The notes beneath the pieces are model-generated. The model was not told where the DNA came from and did no database searches. It worked only from the letters and a program-made list of their open reading frames with translations. Both the position numbers and the translations under genes were made by a program. This document shows positions 18,414 to 27,833 of a stretch of 64,000 nucleotides of DNA, one piece after another. This DNA comes from Brenneria goodwinii (GTDB lineage Bacteria > Pseudomonadota > Gammaproteobacteria > Enterobacterales > Enterobacteriaceae): NCBI RefSeq assembly GCF_002291445.1, contig NZ_CP014137.1, positions 620,001 through 684,000 of the forward strand, written 5' to 3'. Position 1 is the first letter of the stretch. Each line of letters opens with the position of its first letter.

Positions 18414-18711
18414 TTATGTGTAAGGAAATATCTATTTTTATAAGCGCGTTTTCACGGCATATTATTTCCCTCAATACGTGCAATGGCGGATGAACACGAT
18501 GGAAGCGGCTATCGGCGCGCTGCGGCACGCCATCCGCCGCCAAGCGATGGCGCAAAATGTGACGGGGTTATCCGATCCGCGCGCCGGAAAAAATTTATGC
18601 GGCGTTGTCTCGACAGATTCCCGAATCTGGGATAGTTTGGGTCACGGGTTCGTAAACCGAACCCAGGCGTCGCTCGGACGGTCCGGGCGCTTACGTTACT
18701 TCGAGGATGTT
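18414..18711. other. upstream region of alaC
   Basis: The frame of alaC is open back to 18478, but the upstream part does not resemble AlaC and lacks a good ribosome-binding site, so it is read as leader. No attenuator hairpin or regulatory RNA could be established. Confidence 0.35.
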
Positions 18712-19953
18712 ATGGCTGATTCTACTTCTTCGCGCCACTTTACGCGCATCGATCGTCTTCCCCCCTATGTCTTTAATATTACTTCTGAATTGAAAATGGC
18801 CGCCCGTCACCGTGGTGAAGACATTATCGATTTCAGCATGGGTAACCCGGATGGCCCAACGCCGCCGCATATCGTAGAAAAACTGTGTACGGTGGCCCAG
18901 CGTGAAGATACGCACGGTTACTCGACATCCCGAGGGATCCCGCGTTTGCGCCGGGCGATTTCGCGCTGGTATGCCGATCGCTATCAGGTGGAGATCGATC
19001 CGGAAAGCGAAGCGATCGTTACGATTGGATCCAAAGAGGGGCTGGCGCATTTGATGCTGGCAACGTTGGATCATGGCGATACCGTACTGGTGCCGAACCC
19101 AAGTTATCCGATTCACATATATGGCGCGGTGATCGCCGGAGCCCAGGTTCGCTCTGTGCCGCTGGTTGAAGGCGTGGATTTCTTTAATGAACTGGAACGG
19201 GCGATCTGCGAAAGTATTCCTAAACCGAAAATGATGATCCTGGGTTTCCCATCCAACCCTACGGCGCAGTGCGTCGAACTGGATTTCTTTGAACGGGTGG
19301 TCGCTCTGGCGAAACAATACGGCGTGCTGGTGGTTCACGATCTGGCGTATGCCGATATTGTTTATGATGGCTGGAAAGCGCCGTCGATTCTGCAGGTGCC
19401 CGGCGCCAAGGATATTGCGGTCGAGTTTTTCACGCTGTCGAAAAGCTACAATATGGCCGGTTGGCGGATTGGATTCATGGTGGGAAATCCGGAACTGGTC
19501 AGCGCGCTGGCGCGTATCAAAAGCTATCACGACTACGGTACCTTTACGCCGCTTCAGGTAGCGGCGATTGCCGCGCTGGAGGGCGATCAGCAGTGCGTGC
19601 TGGATATTGCGGAGCAATATCGCCAGCGCCGCAACGTACTGGTTCGCGGGTTGCACGAAGCCGGCTGGATGGTGGATGAGCCGAAAGCGTCAATGTATGT
19701 CTGGGCTAAAATTCCGGATGCCTATGCCCATTTGGGATCGCTGGAGTTCGCCAAGCGCCTGCTGTCTGACGCGAAAGTGTGCGTGTCGCCGGGGATCGGG
19801 TTTGGCGATTATGGCGATACGCATGTGCGTTTCGCGCTGATTGAAAATCAGGATCGTATCCGTCAAGCCGTTCGTGGTATTAAATCGATGTTCCGTGCGG
19901 ATGGTATTTTGCCGCCGTCGAAATCTTCCGCGGGTAAGGCTTCCGCTGTCTAA
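18712..19953 (+). CDS. alaC: glutamate-pyruvate aminotransferase AlaC
   Basis: A PLP fold-type I aminotransferase of 413 residues that makes L-alanine from pyruvate and glutamate. It matches E. coli AlaC over its whole length, beginning RHFTRIDRLPPYVFNI near residue 8. The PLP-binding Lys is residue 244 in TLSKSYNMAGWRIGF; GNPDGPTPPHIVEKL and the C-terminal HVRFALIENQDRIRQA are also conserved. The ATG at 18712 (GAGG just upstream) is preferred because it gives the family length; the frame opens 78 codons earlier. It is probably transcribed alone. Confidence 0.97.
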   Translation: MADSTSSRHFTRIDRLPPYVFNITSELKMAARHRGEDIIDFSMGNPDGPTPPHIVEKLCTVAQREDTHGYSTSRGIPRLRRAISRWYADRYQVEIDPESEAIVTIGSKEGLAHLMLATLDHGDTVLVPNPSYPIHIYGAVIAGAQVRSVPLVEGVDFFNELERAICESIPKPKMMILGFPSNPTAQCVELDFFERVVALAKQYGVLVVHDLAYADIVYDGWKAPSILQVPGAKDIAVEFFTLSKSYNMAGWRIGFMVGNPELVSALARIKSYHDYGTFTPLQVAAIAALEGDQQCVLDIAEQYRQRRNVLVRGLHEAGWMVDEPKASMYVWAKIPDAYAHLGSLEFAKRLLSDAKVCVSPGIGFGDYGDTHVRFALIENQDRIRQAVRGIKSMFRADGILPPSKSSAGKASAV

Positions 19954-19974
19954 GTCGTTGTTCCAACATAAATG

Positions 19975-20013
19975 AAAAACGGGCTGAAAGAGACGCTGCT
20001 TTCAACCCGTTTC
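19975..20013 (+). terminator. hairpin terminator after alaC
   Basis: The arms aacgggctgaaag and ctttcaacccgtt pair with one mismatch around an eight-base loop, followed by a short T-rich tail. It lies about 25 bases after the alaC stop. Confidence 0.7.
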
Positions 20014-20543
20014 TGACGCCTGAATCGGCTGATTTGTGATTTGCTGCACGGCTTTCGCTTATGTGTGCATCTACATCTTTGCCCGAATACTTGGTGTTTC
20101 CCTGTCGGACAAATAATGGGTTACTCAACCATCAACATAAAAGTACTCATCCAAACAACCAGACAGAATGAGATACCCATAAAAAAATACTTCACCGATA
20201 TATTCTCCAGAAGAAAACACGCCAGCAACGATCCCGATTGTGCGTTTTATTATGGAAGGGAAAACGCTGTACCGTTTGCACTGCGCAATCGGATAAACGT
20301 TTTCCCCATTGTCATCACCAGGGCTCACACCAGTTATGACGGGATCGGCGCTCAATCTACGCCGAGTGAGGGGCATAATTCAAGTGGTCTTCGATACTAT
20401 ATTTATAGAAATAGCATTAAAAAGCGTTCGCTGCGTTCAGGCGTCGTGATGTAAAAGTCAATGTACGGCAAGGCGGCGCTGAAATAGAATTTGTTTTAGG
20501 CTGTCCGTTGATGATGCAACACGCAAGGATTACAGAAAACACA
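20014..20543. other. intergenic region without a convincing gene
   Basis: About 530 bases. Frames of 83 codons on the minus strand (20125-20376; hydrophobic stretch SSGEYIGEVFFYGYLILSG) and 137 codons on the plus strand overlap here, but neither has a ribosome-binding site or a recognisable family. The minus-strand one is the more protein-like and could be a fragment of a lost membrane protein. The promoter of yeaK should lie at the right end. Confidence 0.3.
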
Positions 20544-21041
20544 ATGAAATCTAACGATATTTATCAGCAACTGCGCGCGCTGTTGGATCAACGGCAGGCG
20601 CGTTACCGGGTGGTGACGCATGCCAGCGCGGGGCGTTCCGAAGAAGTGGCGAAACTCAGGGGAACCCAACTCGGCCAAGGGGCGAAGGCCTTGGTGTGTC
20701 ATGTAAAAGGCAATGGCGTGCGTCAGCATGTTCTGGCGGTTTTACCTGCGGACCAACAGGCGGACTTATCGCGTCTGGCTAAAGGTATTGGCGGGAGTCG
20801 CGCTTCGCTTGCCAGCCCGCAGGAAGTGGATGATTTGACTCACTGTGTGTTCGGCGCCATTCCGCCGTTCAGCTTCCATTCGGCGCTATTACTGGTAGCC
20901 GATCCGCTCCTGTTTACCCGTTTTGATGAACTGGCATTCAACGCGGGTTCGCTTGAATGCTCGGTGATTCTGAATACGCAAGATTATCAACGTATCGCAC
21001 AACCGCGTTTACTGCCTTTCATTCGTCAGCCGGAAGCGTGA
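20544..21041 (+). CDS. yeaK: mischarged aminoacyl-tRNA deacylase YeaK
   Basis: A 165-residue YbaK/ProX-fold editing domain that hydrolyses wrongly charged aminoacyl-tRNA in trans (in E. coli, Ser-tRNA(Thr)-type substrates). The conserved core LGQGAKALVCHVKGNGVRQHVLA and CVFGAIPPFSFH matches E. coli YeaK. The ATG at 20544 gives the family length; in-frame ATGs at 20508 and 20511 would add up to 12 residues, and an aagga element at 20525 is compatible with 20544. dbpA follows 200 bp downstream on the same strand. Confidence 0.92.
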   Translation: MKSNDIYQQLRALLDQRQARYRVVTHASAGRSEEVAKLRGTQLGQGAKALVCHVKGNGVRQHVLAVLPADQQADLSRLAKGIGGSRASLASPQEVDDLTHCVFGAIPPFSFHSALLLVADPLLFTRFDELAFNAGSLECSVILNTQDYQRIAQPRLLPFIRQPEA

Positions 21042-21247
21042 GGCGAGTTTACCTTGGAGCCTGGCGCATATTATCCCGGTCGGAGTGACGTCTGGAAACA
21101 CGGCCGCTCCTTGATATTTTCATCCCCGCACGTCATGTAAATCGGGCAATAGCGATCATCTCTGTTATTATGGCCGCAAATCACGCGCCGGTTCGCTGAA
21201 TCGGCGTCGCCTTTCTTATGTTGCCTTTGGTAATAAGAGTAATCATT

Positions 21248-22630
21248 GTGAGCACAACCTCTTTTTCTTCCCTCCCGCTGCCGACCGAGCAGTTATCCAA
21301 CCTTGACGAACTGGGCTATACCGCCATGACGCCGGTACAGGCCGCGACGTTGCCCGCGATTCTGGGCGGCGCCGATGTTCGCGCCAAAGCGAAAACCGGA
21401 AGTGGCAAAACGGCCGCGTTTGGTATCGGTTTGCTCAATCATATTGTGGTCGGGGAATTCACTACCCAGGCGCTGGTGCTGTGTCCGACGCGGGAACTGG
21501 CCGATCAGGTGAGCAAAGAGCTGCGCCGTTTGGCGCGTTTTACGCAGAATATCAAGATCCTTACCCTGTGCGGCGGTCAGCCGCTGGGGCATCAGATCGA
21601 CTCCTTGGTTCATGCGCCGCATATTGTGGTTGGCACGCCAGGGCGGATTCAGGATCACCTGCGCAGACAGTCGCTATCGCTGGATGCCCTGAAAGTGCTG
21701 GTGCTGGATGAAGCCGATCGCATGCTGGATATGGGATTCAGTGAAGCAATTGACGATGTGATCGGTTATACGCCGTCTCAGCGTCAGACGTTGCTATTTT
21801 CCGCTACCTATCCGACTGAAATTGAAAAAATCAGCGCGCGTGTGCAGCGTCAGCCATTAAATGTTGAAGTCTCCGATAACGATGATCAACCTGTTATTGA
21901 ACAGCGTTTTTATGAAACCAGCAAAGAGCAGCGCCTGCCGTTGCTGATTTCCCTATTAAGCCACCACCAGCCCGCGTCCTGTGTGGTGTTTTGTAACACC
22001 AAGCGGGATTGCCAAAGCGTTTTTGACGAATTGGACGCGCGTGGCATAAGCGTACTGGCGCTGCACGGCGATTTGGAGCAACGCGATCGCGATCAGGTGC
22101 TGGTGCGTTTCGCTAACCATAGCTGCCGCGTGCTGGTCGCCACGGATGTCGCGGCCCGAGGACTGGATATTAAAGATCTGGAATTGGTGGTGAATTTTGA
22201 GCTGGCTTTCGATCCCGAAGTGCATGTTCACCGTATCGGCCGAACCGGCCGCGCGGGTATGGAAGGGCTTGCCGTCAGTCTGTGTACGCCGCAGGAAATG
22301 AGCCGAGCCCATCTGTTGGAAGATTATCTGGGGATGCGTATTAACTGGGCGTCGGCGGCCGGGCTTGGCCGGAGTGAAGTGGCCTCGCTGGAGCCGGAAA
22401 TGATGACGCTGTGTATTGATGGCGGCCGCAAAGCCAAAATCCGTCCGGGTGATATTCTCGGCGCGCTAACGGGAGAGGCCGGTTTAACGGCGGCGGAAGT
22501 CGGTAAAATCGATATGTTCCCGGTTCATGCCTATGTCGCTATTCGTAAAGCCAGCGCGAAGCGGGCGCTCAAACAGCTACAGCAGGGAAAAATCAAAGGG
22601 AAGAACTGTAAAGTAAGACTGTTGAAGTAA
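21248..22630 (+). CDS. dbpA: ATP-dependent RNA helicase DbpA
   Basis: A DEAD-box helicase of 460 residues that remodels the hairpin-92 region of 23S rRNA during assembly of the large ribosomal subunit. Motifs run in order: Q motif (YTAMTPVQAATLP), Walker A AKTGSGKT, PTRELA, VLDEADRMLD, SAT, and HRIGRTGRAG. The C-terminal domain (about 385-460) is the DbpA-specific RNA-binding fold that gives 23S specificity. The GTG at 21248 is preferred to the ATG at 21218 because SFSSLPLPTEQLSNLDELGY then aligns with the E. coli start. Confidence 0.97.
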   Translation: MSTTSFSSLPLPTEQLSNLDELGYTAMTPVQAATLPAILGGADVRAKAKTGSGKTAAFGIGLLNHIVVGEFTTQALVLCPTRELADQVSKELRRLARFTQNIKILTLCGGQPLGHQIDSLVHAPHIVVGTPGRIQDHLRRQSLSLDALKVLVLDEADRMLDMGFSEAIDDVIGYTPSQRQTLLFSATYPTEIEKISARVQRQPLNVEVSDNDDQPVIEQRFYETSKEQRLPLLISLLSHHQPASCVVFCNTKRDCQSVFDELDARGISVLALHGDLEQRDRDQVLVRFANHSCRVLVATDVAARGLDIKDLELVVNFELAFDPEVHVHRIGRTGRAGMEGLAVSLCTPQEMSRAHLLEDYLGMRINWASAAGLGRSEVASLEPEMMTLCIDGGRKAKIRPGDILGALTGEAGLTAAEVGKIDMFPVHAYVAIRKASAKRALKQLQQGKIKGKNCKVRLLK

Positions 22631-22644
22631 ATGTTGCACAATAC

Positions 22645-22670
22645 CGTTCAGGATCCGGTAGGCCTGAACG
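22645..22670 (+). terminator. hairpin after dbpA
   Basis: The arms cgttcagg and cctgaacg lie 15 bases past the dbpA stop. There is no T tract, so the site may act with Rho or merely stabilise the 3' end. Confidence 0.4.
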
Positions 22671-22680
22671 GGTGTCCGCT

Positions 22681-22707
22681 ATCATCCCATCATCCCATCA
22701 TCCCATC
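22681..22707 (+). repeat. short tandem repeat (atcatccc)
   Basis: An eight-base unit atcatccc is repeated three times plus a partial copy. It is a simple-sequence repeat outside any gene and could vary in copy number between strains. Confidence 0.85.
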
Positions 22708-23685
22708 GCCCCGAAGCGCAAATCGATATTTCGCCCAGTAAGAGGAAACAGCAAGAATACTAACGCATTGACTCTAAGCGGCTAAAACGGTAAAAAAATT
22801 GAATAGGTTGATAATGATTTTCTGAGATGGCGCCCATCCTGGGCGGTTTTCGGCGCAGATGGCGCACATCCAAGGGTCAGAACGGATAAACGCGGAAGGT
22901 CAATGCCGTAGCCACGTGAAAAAGATAGGTGAATAATAATACTGATACAAATTAGATGTTGTGTGGTAGGCTGGGAAAAACCGGCTTTTAGGCGGGGCAC
23001 CATGGGAATCGGCCTATTACGCTTGAGGGGAGGGAAGGCGCTGGCATAAATTATTATTTAAAGAGATCAAGGACAAGCAAGGTATTCACAAGAGTAACTT
23101 GTGCTGCCTATTAAACCACGCACGATAGGTGTGTTATTATTTGATTGTGTTTAAAAAACATCCGTTTTATTAAGCTGGAATAATAATTTAGCGTCTTTTA
23201 ATTTGTTTATTTATTATTTTATTCCAAATAGGTATTGTAAATATAATAACGCGTCGCTTTAACGTTGCATTTTCTTTCTGCCATAACAATAACTTCTTTC
23301 AGATAATGGGTTGTAGACCTTATTTTTAGTGGTATAAAAGGGAGAGGGATATGAGCATTCTACTATATTAATTATCATTTATTTTCTAAGTGACTATATT
23401 TTATGGGTTTATTTGGGAAATAAAACGGCAGTCATATGAATCTTCAGGAGCAGGTTTGACCACGCTTTCCTGCCTCAGGCCGAATCAAGCGCTATTTAGT
23501 CAAGCGAATAACGTGGGAGTCTAATAGGGAAAGGAGATAAAAAATAGTCCCTTACCCGATTAATAATAGATGGAAGCTCCAGATTTTTTCTTCTTTGAAC
23601 GTTCGTGCTCTTTTTGTTTTTTTTGCTGCAATATATTTCACTCTCAAATACACAAACATTTGTAACGGATGAAGAGTTTTGGCTG
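22708..23685. other. long leader and intergenic region upstream of the c-di-GMP operon
   Basis: About 980 bases, AT-rich between 23050 and 23440. It holds a six-codon frame with a strong ribosome-binding site (gggagaggg before ATG at 23351; peptide MSILLY) and a second strong site (aaaggag at about 23532) without an ATG behind it. The frame of the downstream gene is open from a GTG at 23605. A long, structured leader is possible, but no known riboswitch was recognised. Confidence 0.35.
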
Positions 23686-25896
23686 ATGATATCTCGGACC
23701 AGAGTAACTGAGGAATTAGACGAACAAGCACCGGAGGGAAAAGGTTCTGTTCCCCTGTATCGTCGGCAAGGTTGGCACCGTTCGATTTTAGGGCGAGTGA
23801 CGTTATTCCTTCTCATCGGTATTCTTTTTTCATATGGCGTAGGCGCGGTGGCGGGGTGGTTTATCGTCGATAAAAACTCGCAGGAACAGTGGCGACGCCA
23901 GGCTGACACCAATGCCCACATCATGAGTTATCTCGTCCGAAGCATATATACGTCGGTCGTTGCCCGTATGGATGAAGCCGGGCTGGTCACGGGCATCGTG
24001 ACGGAAAATTTTCTGGGCGATGACGAGTCTATTCTGCAAACCGGGTTTAATCCTGTCGATGTCCTTTCCCTGATTGCCATGCAGACCAATAATCGCGTTT
24101 GGCTGTTCCACTATCGTGAAAAAGAGGGATTTGCCAGTATCACGGATGCAAGCGGCAATCGCGGGGGTGACGTTCTGAAACTGGAGGATCGCGAACTGGC
24201 CGCGCCGGATGCGCTGATGAGCACTTTCGCTGGTTTTGTCCGTATTGAGGGTAAAACCTATTTTGCCAGTGTTCTGCCTATTCTGACGCCGACAGGGAAG
24301 TTGCTTGGCGCCGTGGTGAGCAGTATCGGCGAAAAGCATGAGCTTTACCGTATCCACGATACCTTGCTACGCAATTCGCTTATCGGACTATGGGTTGTGT
24401 TGCTGGTGACGGGGGTGATTATCAGTCTGCTCATGCGGCAATTTTTTCACTCGGTACCGACGCTGATTCAGGCTCTGACACGCATTGCGCATGGCGATAC
24501 CGCTAATGTTACGCCGCTCCAGCAAAGAAATGATGAAATCGGCCATTTGGCCTTCGCCATCGAAAAACTGCGGCAGGCCATGGTGGAACGAGAGCACCTG
24601 CAACAGATCAAAGATACCGCGCGAAAAATGGAATACATGGCTCACCACGATCATCTGACCGGCCTTCCCAATCGTACTTTTTTCAGTGGGGCGTTGGAAA
24701 ATTCAATCGCCATGCTGAAATCTAAAAACGCGCATTTTAATTTGATGCTGCTCGATCTCGATTATTTCAAAAGCGTCAACGATACCTACGGTCACCCGGT
24801 GGGGGATGCGCTGCTGATTAATGTCAGCGAGCGAATTTCCTTATTGATCGGTAATGAGGATATTGTTGCCCGGCTGGGAGGGGATGAGTTCGCGCTGATC
24901 CAACAGGTTAAGGGAAAACCAATACAGGAGGCGCGACAGTTGGCGGAGAAAGTGATCTCGGCAATATCGGCGCCTTTTTACTGTCAAGGGTATGAGTTTT
25001 GCGTTGGGATCAGCATCGGTATCGCCAGTGCGCCGCTGCATGGCGAGACATCGCATAGCCTGATGAAGAATGCGGATGTGGCGCTTTACGCGTCTAAAAG
25101 CGCCGGTCGAAATAATTATCACTATTTTGAATATGGGATGGTCATGCCGAGTTCGGTTCAGGATATCAAAGAACTGGATATTGAAGGCGCGATGTCCCGC
25201 AAGGAGTTTGAACTTTATTATCAGCCGCTGATAAGACTGTCGGACAATGCCATTGTCGGTTATGAGGCGTTGGTTCGCTGGCGTCATGACGCCCGGGAAT
25301 TGCTGATGCCGGATATGTTTATTACGCTGGCGGAGAAAACCGGGCTGATTATTAAACTGGGCGAGTGGGTTATCCAGCAGGCTTGCGCCGATGCCATGCT
25401 GCATTTTTCCGAACATCAATGCGTTTCGGTGAATATATCGGGTATTCAGATTCACCATCCCGGACTAACCGATACTCTGGCCGATGCGCTGGAGAAAAGC
25501 GGATTGCCCGCTTCGCGTATTGAGCTTGAGATAACGGAATCTATTTTGCTGGATCGTCGAAGCGCGTTACCCGTGTTGCAGCAGATACAATCCATGGGAA
25601 TTTCTATTGCGCTGGATGATTTGGGTACCGGCTATTCATCGCTGGACTGCCTTGCCGATTTTCCTTTCTCCCGGGTCAAGCTGGACAAGGGGTTGGTCGC
25701 CGACCTGGAAGAGAGCGAATCGAAGCGCGTTATTGTGAGCGGCATCATCAGCTTGGTGAATCAACTGGGAATGGAATGCGTTGCGGAAGGTGTTGAAACC
25801 GAACGGCAATTGGATCTGTTACGTGATGCAGGGTGTCAATATGCACAGGGTCACCAAATAGGTGAAGCGCTACCGGTAACAGCAATAATAGGTTGA
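23686..25896 (+). CDS. membrane-bound GGDEF-EAL c-di-GMP signalling protein
   Basis: An inner-membrane protein of 736 residues from the ATG at 23686; a GTG at 23605 would add 27. Two membrane helices (about 35-55 and 250-270) bracket a periplasmic sensor region of about 190 residues, followed by a HAMP-like linker. The GGDEF motif is intact at 398-402 (RLGGDEFALI), and EAL is intact at 527-529 (YEALVRW) with DDLGTGYSS and VAEGVET. The feedback I-site is not conserved: GNED stands where RxxD is expected. Either activity is possible. It is the first gene of an operon with two periplasmic binding proteins, three bases from the next start. Confidence 0.93.
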   Translation: MISRTRVTEELDEQAPEGKGSVPLYRRQGWHRSILGRVTLFLLIGILFSYGVGAVAGWFIVDKNSQEQWRRQADTNAHIMSYLVRSIYTSVVARMDEAGLVTGIVTENFLGDDESILQTGFNPVDVLSLIAMQTNNRVWLFHYREKEGFASITDASGNRGGDVLKLEDRELAAPDALMSTFAGFVRIEGKTYFASVLPILTPTGKLLGAVVSSIGEKHELYRIHDTLLRNSLIGLWVVLLVTGVIISLLMRQFFHSVPTLIQALTRIAHGDTANVTPLQQRNDEIGHLAFAIEKLRQAMVEREHLQQIKDTARKMEYMAHHDHLTGLPNRTFFSGALENSIAMLKSKNAHFNLMLLDLDYFKSVNDTYGHPVGDALLINVSERISLLIGNEDIVARLGGDEFALIQQVKGKPIQEARQLAEKVISAISAPFYCQGYEFCVGISIGIASAPLHGETSHSLMKNADVALYASKSAGRNNYHYFEYGMVMPSSVQDIKELDIEGAMSRKEFELYYQPLIRLSDNAIVGYEALVRWRHDARELLMPDMFITLAEKTGLIIKLGEWVIQQACADAMLHFSEHQCVSVNISGIQIHHPGLTDTLADALEKSGLPASRIELEITESILLDRRSALPVLQQIQSMGISIALDDLGTGYSSLDCLADFPFSRVKLDKGLVADLEESESKRVIVSGIISLVNQLGMECVAEGVETERQLDLLRDAGCQYAQGHQIGEALPVTAIIG

Positions 25897-25899
25897 ACT

Positions 25900-26901
25900 A
25901 TGCGGTATTTATTGAATGGCTTGCAAAACCGAATAAATGGATATGCACGGATAACCTATAAGGTCGCGTCACGCATTTTCAATCGCGCATATCACGCTTG
26001 TCAGGCAAGCTCCAGGCGAGGCGTTATCATTGCCATTATGCTGTCATTGCCGTTGCAGTCGGCGTTTGCTATCGAACCAATGGATGACGCGCTGACAAGA
26101 ATCGCCCAGAGCAAAACGATCAAAATAGGCCACCGGGTTGATGAGCCGCCGTTTTCCTACTCGGTGGACGGTCACGCTGTCGGTTATTCGGTCGATCTCT
26201 GCCTGCGTGTGGTGGAGGGAATAAAAAGGTATCTGAATAGGGATGATATACAGATTATTTTTATCCCGGTGACAACGGCGACGCGTTTTCTCCTTATCCG
26301 TAATCACGGGATCGATCTGGAGTGCGCCGCAACGACGAATAATCGCGAAAGACGGAAAATGGCCGAATTTACCTATCCCCATTTTGTCACCTCGACTCGC
26401 TTTGTTGCGTTGAAGCGTACCGGCATCAAAAAAATTGCCGATTTGGCGGGACGCAGCGTCTCGGCGAGCAGCGGCACGGTCAACTTTGAGCAGTTGAACG
26501 CAGCGAACACGCGCATGAAGCTTAATATTTCCGTGGTACTGAAAAAACTGAATAAAGACGCCTTTGAACTGGTGGCGAATGGCAGCGTCTCGGCCTTCGT
26601 CATGGATGATATTCTGTTGGCGGGGCTGGTGGCTTCTTCCGCCAATCCATCCGATTTCGTTCTTTCAGAAGACTATTTAAGCCGTCCTGAACCCTATGGC
26701 ATTCTGATGCCGCCGGGAGAGCCGATCTTCAAACAGGTCGTGAATGCGGAACTGCGTCATATTTTCGCCCAGGGTGAAATAAATGCCATTTATGACAAAT
26801 GGTTTCTTTCCCCGATCCCGCCGGATGGCGTCAATCTTCGCTTCCCCATGCCGGAAAGCCTTAAGGCGGTTCTGGCGCAGCCGGAAGAGTACCTCGACTA
26901 A
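25900..26901 (+). CDS. periplasmic amino-acid-type binding protein, first of a tandem pair
   Basis: A 333-residue SBP_bac_3 family protein resembling the glutamate/aspartate receptor GltI. An unusually long N-terminus precedes the hydrophobic signal segment (about 42-57, IIAIMLSLPLQSAFA). The mature part shows TIKIGHRVDEPPFSY, VGYSVDLCLRVVEGIKRY and the signature DLECAATTNNRERRKMAEF. It starts three bases after the GGDEF-EAL gene, so translation is likely coupled. No permease or ATPase is encoded nearby, which argues for sensing rather than uptake. Ligand unknown; an acidic amino acid is the family-based guess. Confidence 0.88.
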   Translation: MRYLLNGLQNRINGYARITYKVASRIFNRAYHACQASSRRGVIIAIMLSLPLQSAFAIEPMDDALTRIAQSKTIKIGHRVDEPPFSYSVDGHAVGYSVDLCLRVVEGIKRYLNRDDIQIIFIPVTTATRFLLIRNHGIDLECAATTNNRERRKMAEFTYPHFVTSTRFVALKRTGIKKIADLAGRSVSASSGTVNFEQLNAANTRMKLNISVVLKKLNKDAFELVANGSVSAFVMDDILLAGLVASSANPSDFVLSEDYLSRPEPYGILMPPGEPIFKQVVNAELRHIFAQGEINAIYDKWFLSPIPPDGVNLRFPMPESLKAVLAQPEEYLD

Positions 26902-26912
26902 AGGAGAGATGG

Positions 26913-27833
26913 ATGATGTCCGGATATCACAAACGTTTGCGTCATTTTCTTATTGTCTTGTTTATTGTCGGGGTTACGGGAAGCGATTTGTCGCGGGCGT
27001 CCGGAATGAGTTCCACGCTTGATCGGATCCGTCAGACCGGGACCATCCGCATTGGCTATGGCGATGAACCGCCGTTTTCCTATGTCGGCCCGGAGGACAG
27101 GGTGGTTGGTTATTCGATCGATTTATGCAAACGTATCTCTGAGGCGCTCAGAATAAGACTTGGAATGGACAAACTCGACATCGAGTATGTGTTTCGGACA
27201 CCGGCCAATCGAATACAGCAGGTCAGTAATGGCGCTATCGATATTGAATGTGTGACCAGTACCAACTCGTCAGAGGAACGGCGCCGCAATGTGGCATTCT
27301 CTCTCAGCTACTTTATGGTGGGCACCCGCTACGTTTCCTTGCGTAAAAACAATTTGCATACGCTGGAGAGCCTGCGAGGCCGGAGCATCAGCATTGTCCT
27401 AGGGACGATCAATGCCAGTCAAATCAATCGGATCAACCGGGAAATGAAGCTGAATCTTTCCGCCGTGGTCACGGATACCATACAGAAAGCCTTTGATATG
27501 GTTAGCCAGGAGCAGGTTTCCGCCTTTGCTATGGACGATATATTGCTGCGAGCCATGATCGCCCGCACGCCCAACCCGCAGGATTACGATATATCCGATG
27601 AAGTCATCGACGACGACGCGAAATACGGCTTTATGATGCGCCGCGACGATGAAGAGTTCCACCATGCGGTTAACGACGCGCTGCGACAGATTTACGCCAG
27701 CGATGAGATCTATGAGATTTACGATCGCTGGTTTACTAAGCCGCTTCCCGGTATTCAGATCAACCTCAATTATCCATTGAGTGAAAAATTGAGGCGGGTT
27801 TTTTTGACGGCCGACACCGTCGGTGCGGAATAA
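26913..27833 (+). CDS. periplasmic amino-acid-type binding protein, second of a tandem pair
   Basis: A 306-residue paralogue of the preceding protein. It has a signal segment (about 9-30), TIRIGYGDEPPFSY, VVGYSIDLCKRISEAL and DIECVTSTNSSEERRRNVAF. An aaggagag site sits five bases before the ATG at 26913. The two proteins share motif order but differ in ligand-loop residues (TTNNRERRK versus STNSSEERRR), so they may bind different ligands or form a heterodimer. The stop codon touches the remnant of a glyA gene, showing that this end of the operon lies at a recombination junction. Confidence 0.88.
   Translation: MMSGYHKRLRHFLIVLFIVGVTGSDLSRASGMSSTLDRIRQTGTIRIGYGDEPPFSYVGPEDRVVGYSIDLCKRISEALRIRLGMDKLDIEYVFRTPANRIQQVSNGAIDIECVTSTNSSEERRRNVAFSLSYFMVGTRYVSLRKNNLHTLESLRGRSISIVLGTINASQINRINREMKLNLSAVVTDTIQKAFDMVSQEQVSAFAMDDILLRAMIARTPNPQDYDISDEVIDDDAKYGFMMRRDDEEFHHAVNDALRQIYASDEIYEIYDRWFTKPLPGIQINLNYPLSEKLRRVFLTADTVGAE

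Noticed and set aside
18478..18711. 78-codon upstream extension of alaC
   Set aside because: It does not align with AlaC proteins, and a good ribosome-binding site lies just before the ATG at 18712.
20041..20454. 137-codon plus-strand frame upstream of yeaK
   Set aside because: It has no ribosome-binding site, overlaps another frame on the opposite strand, and shows no recognisable domain.
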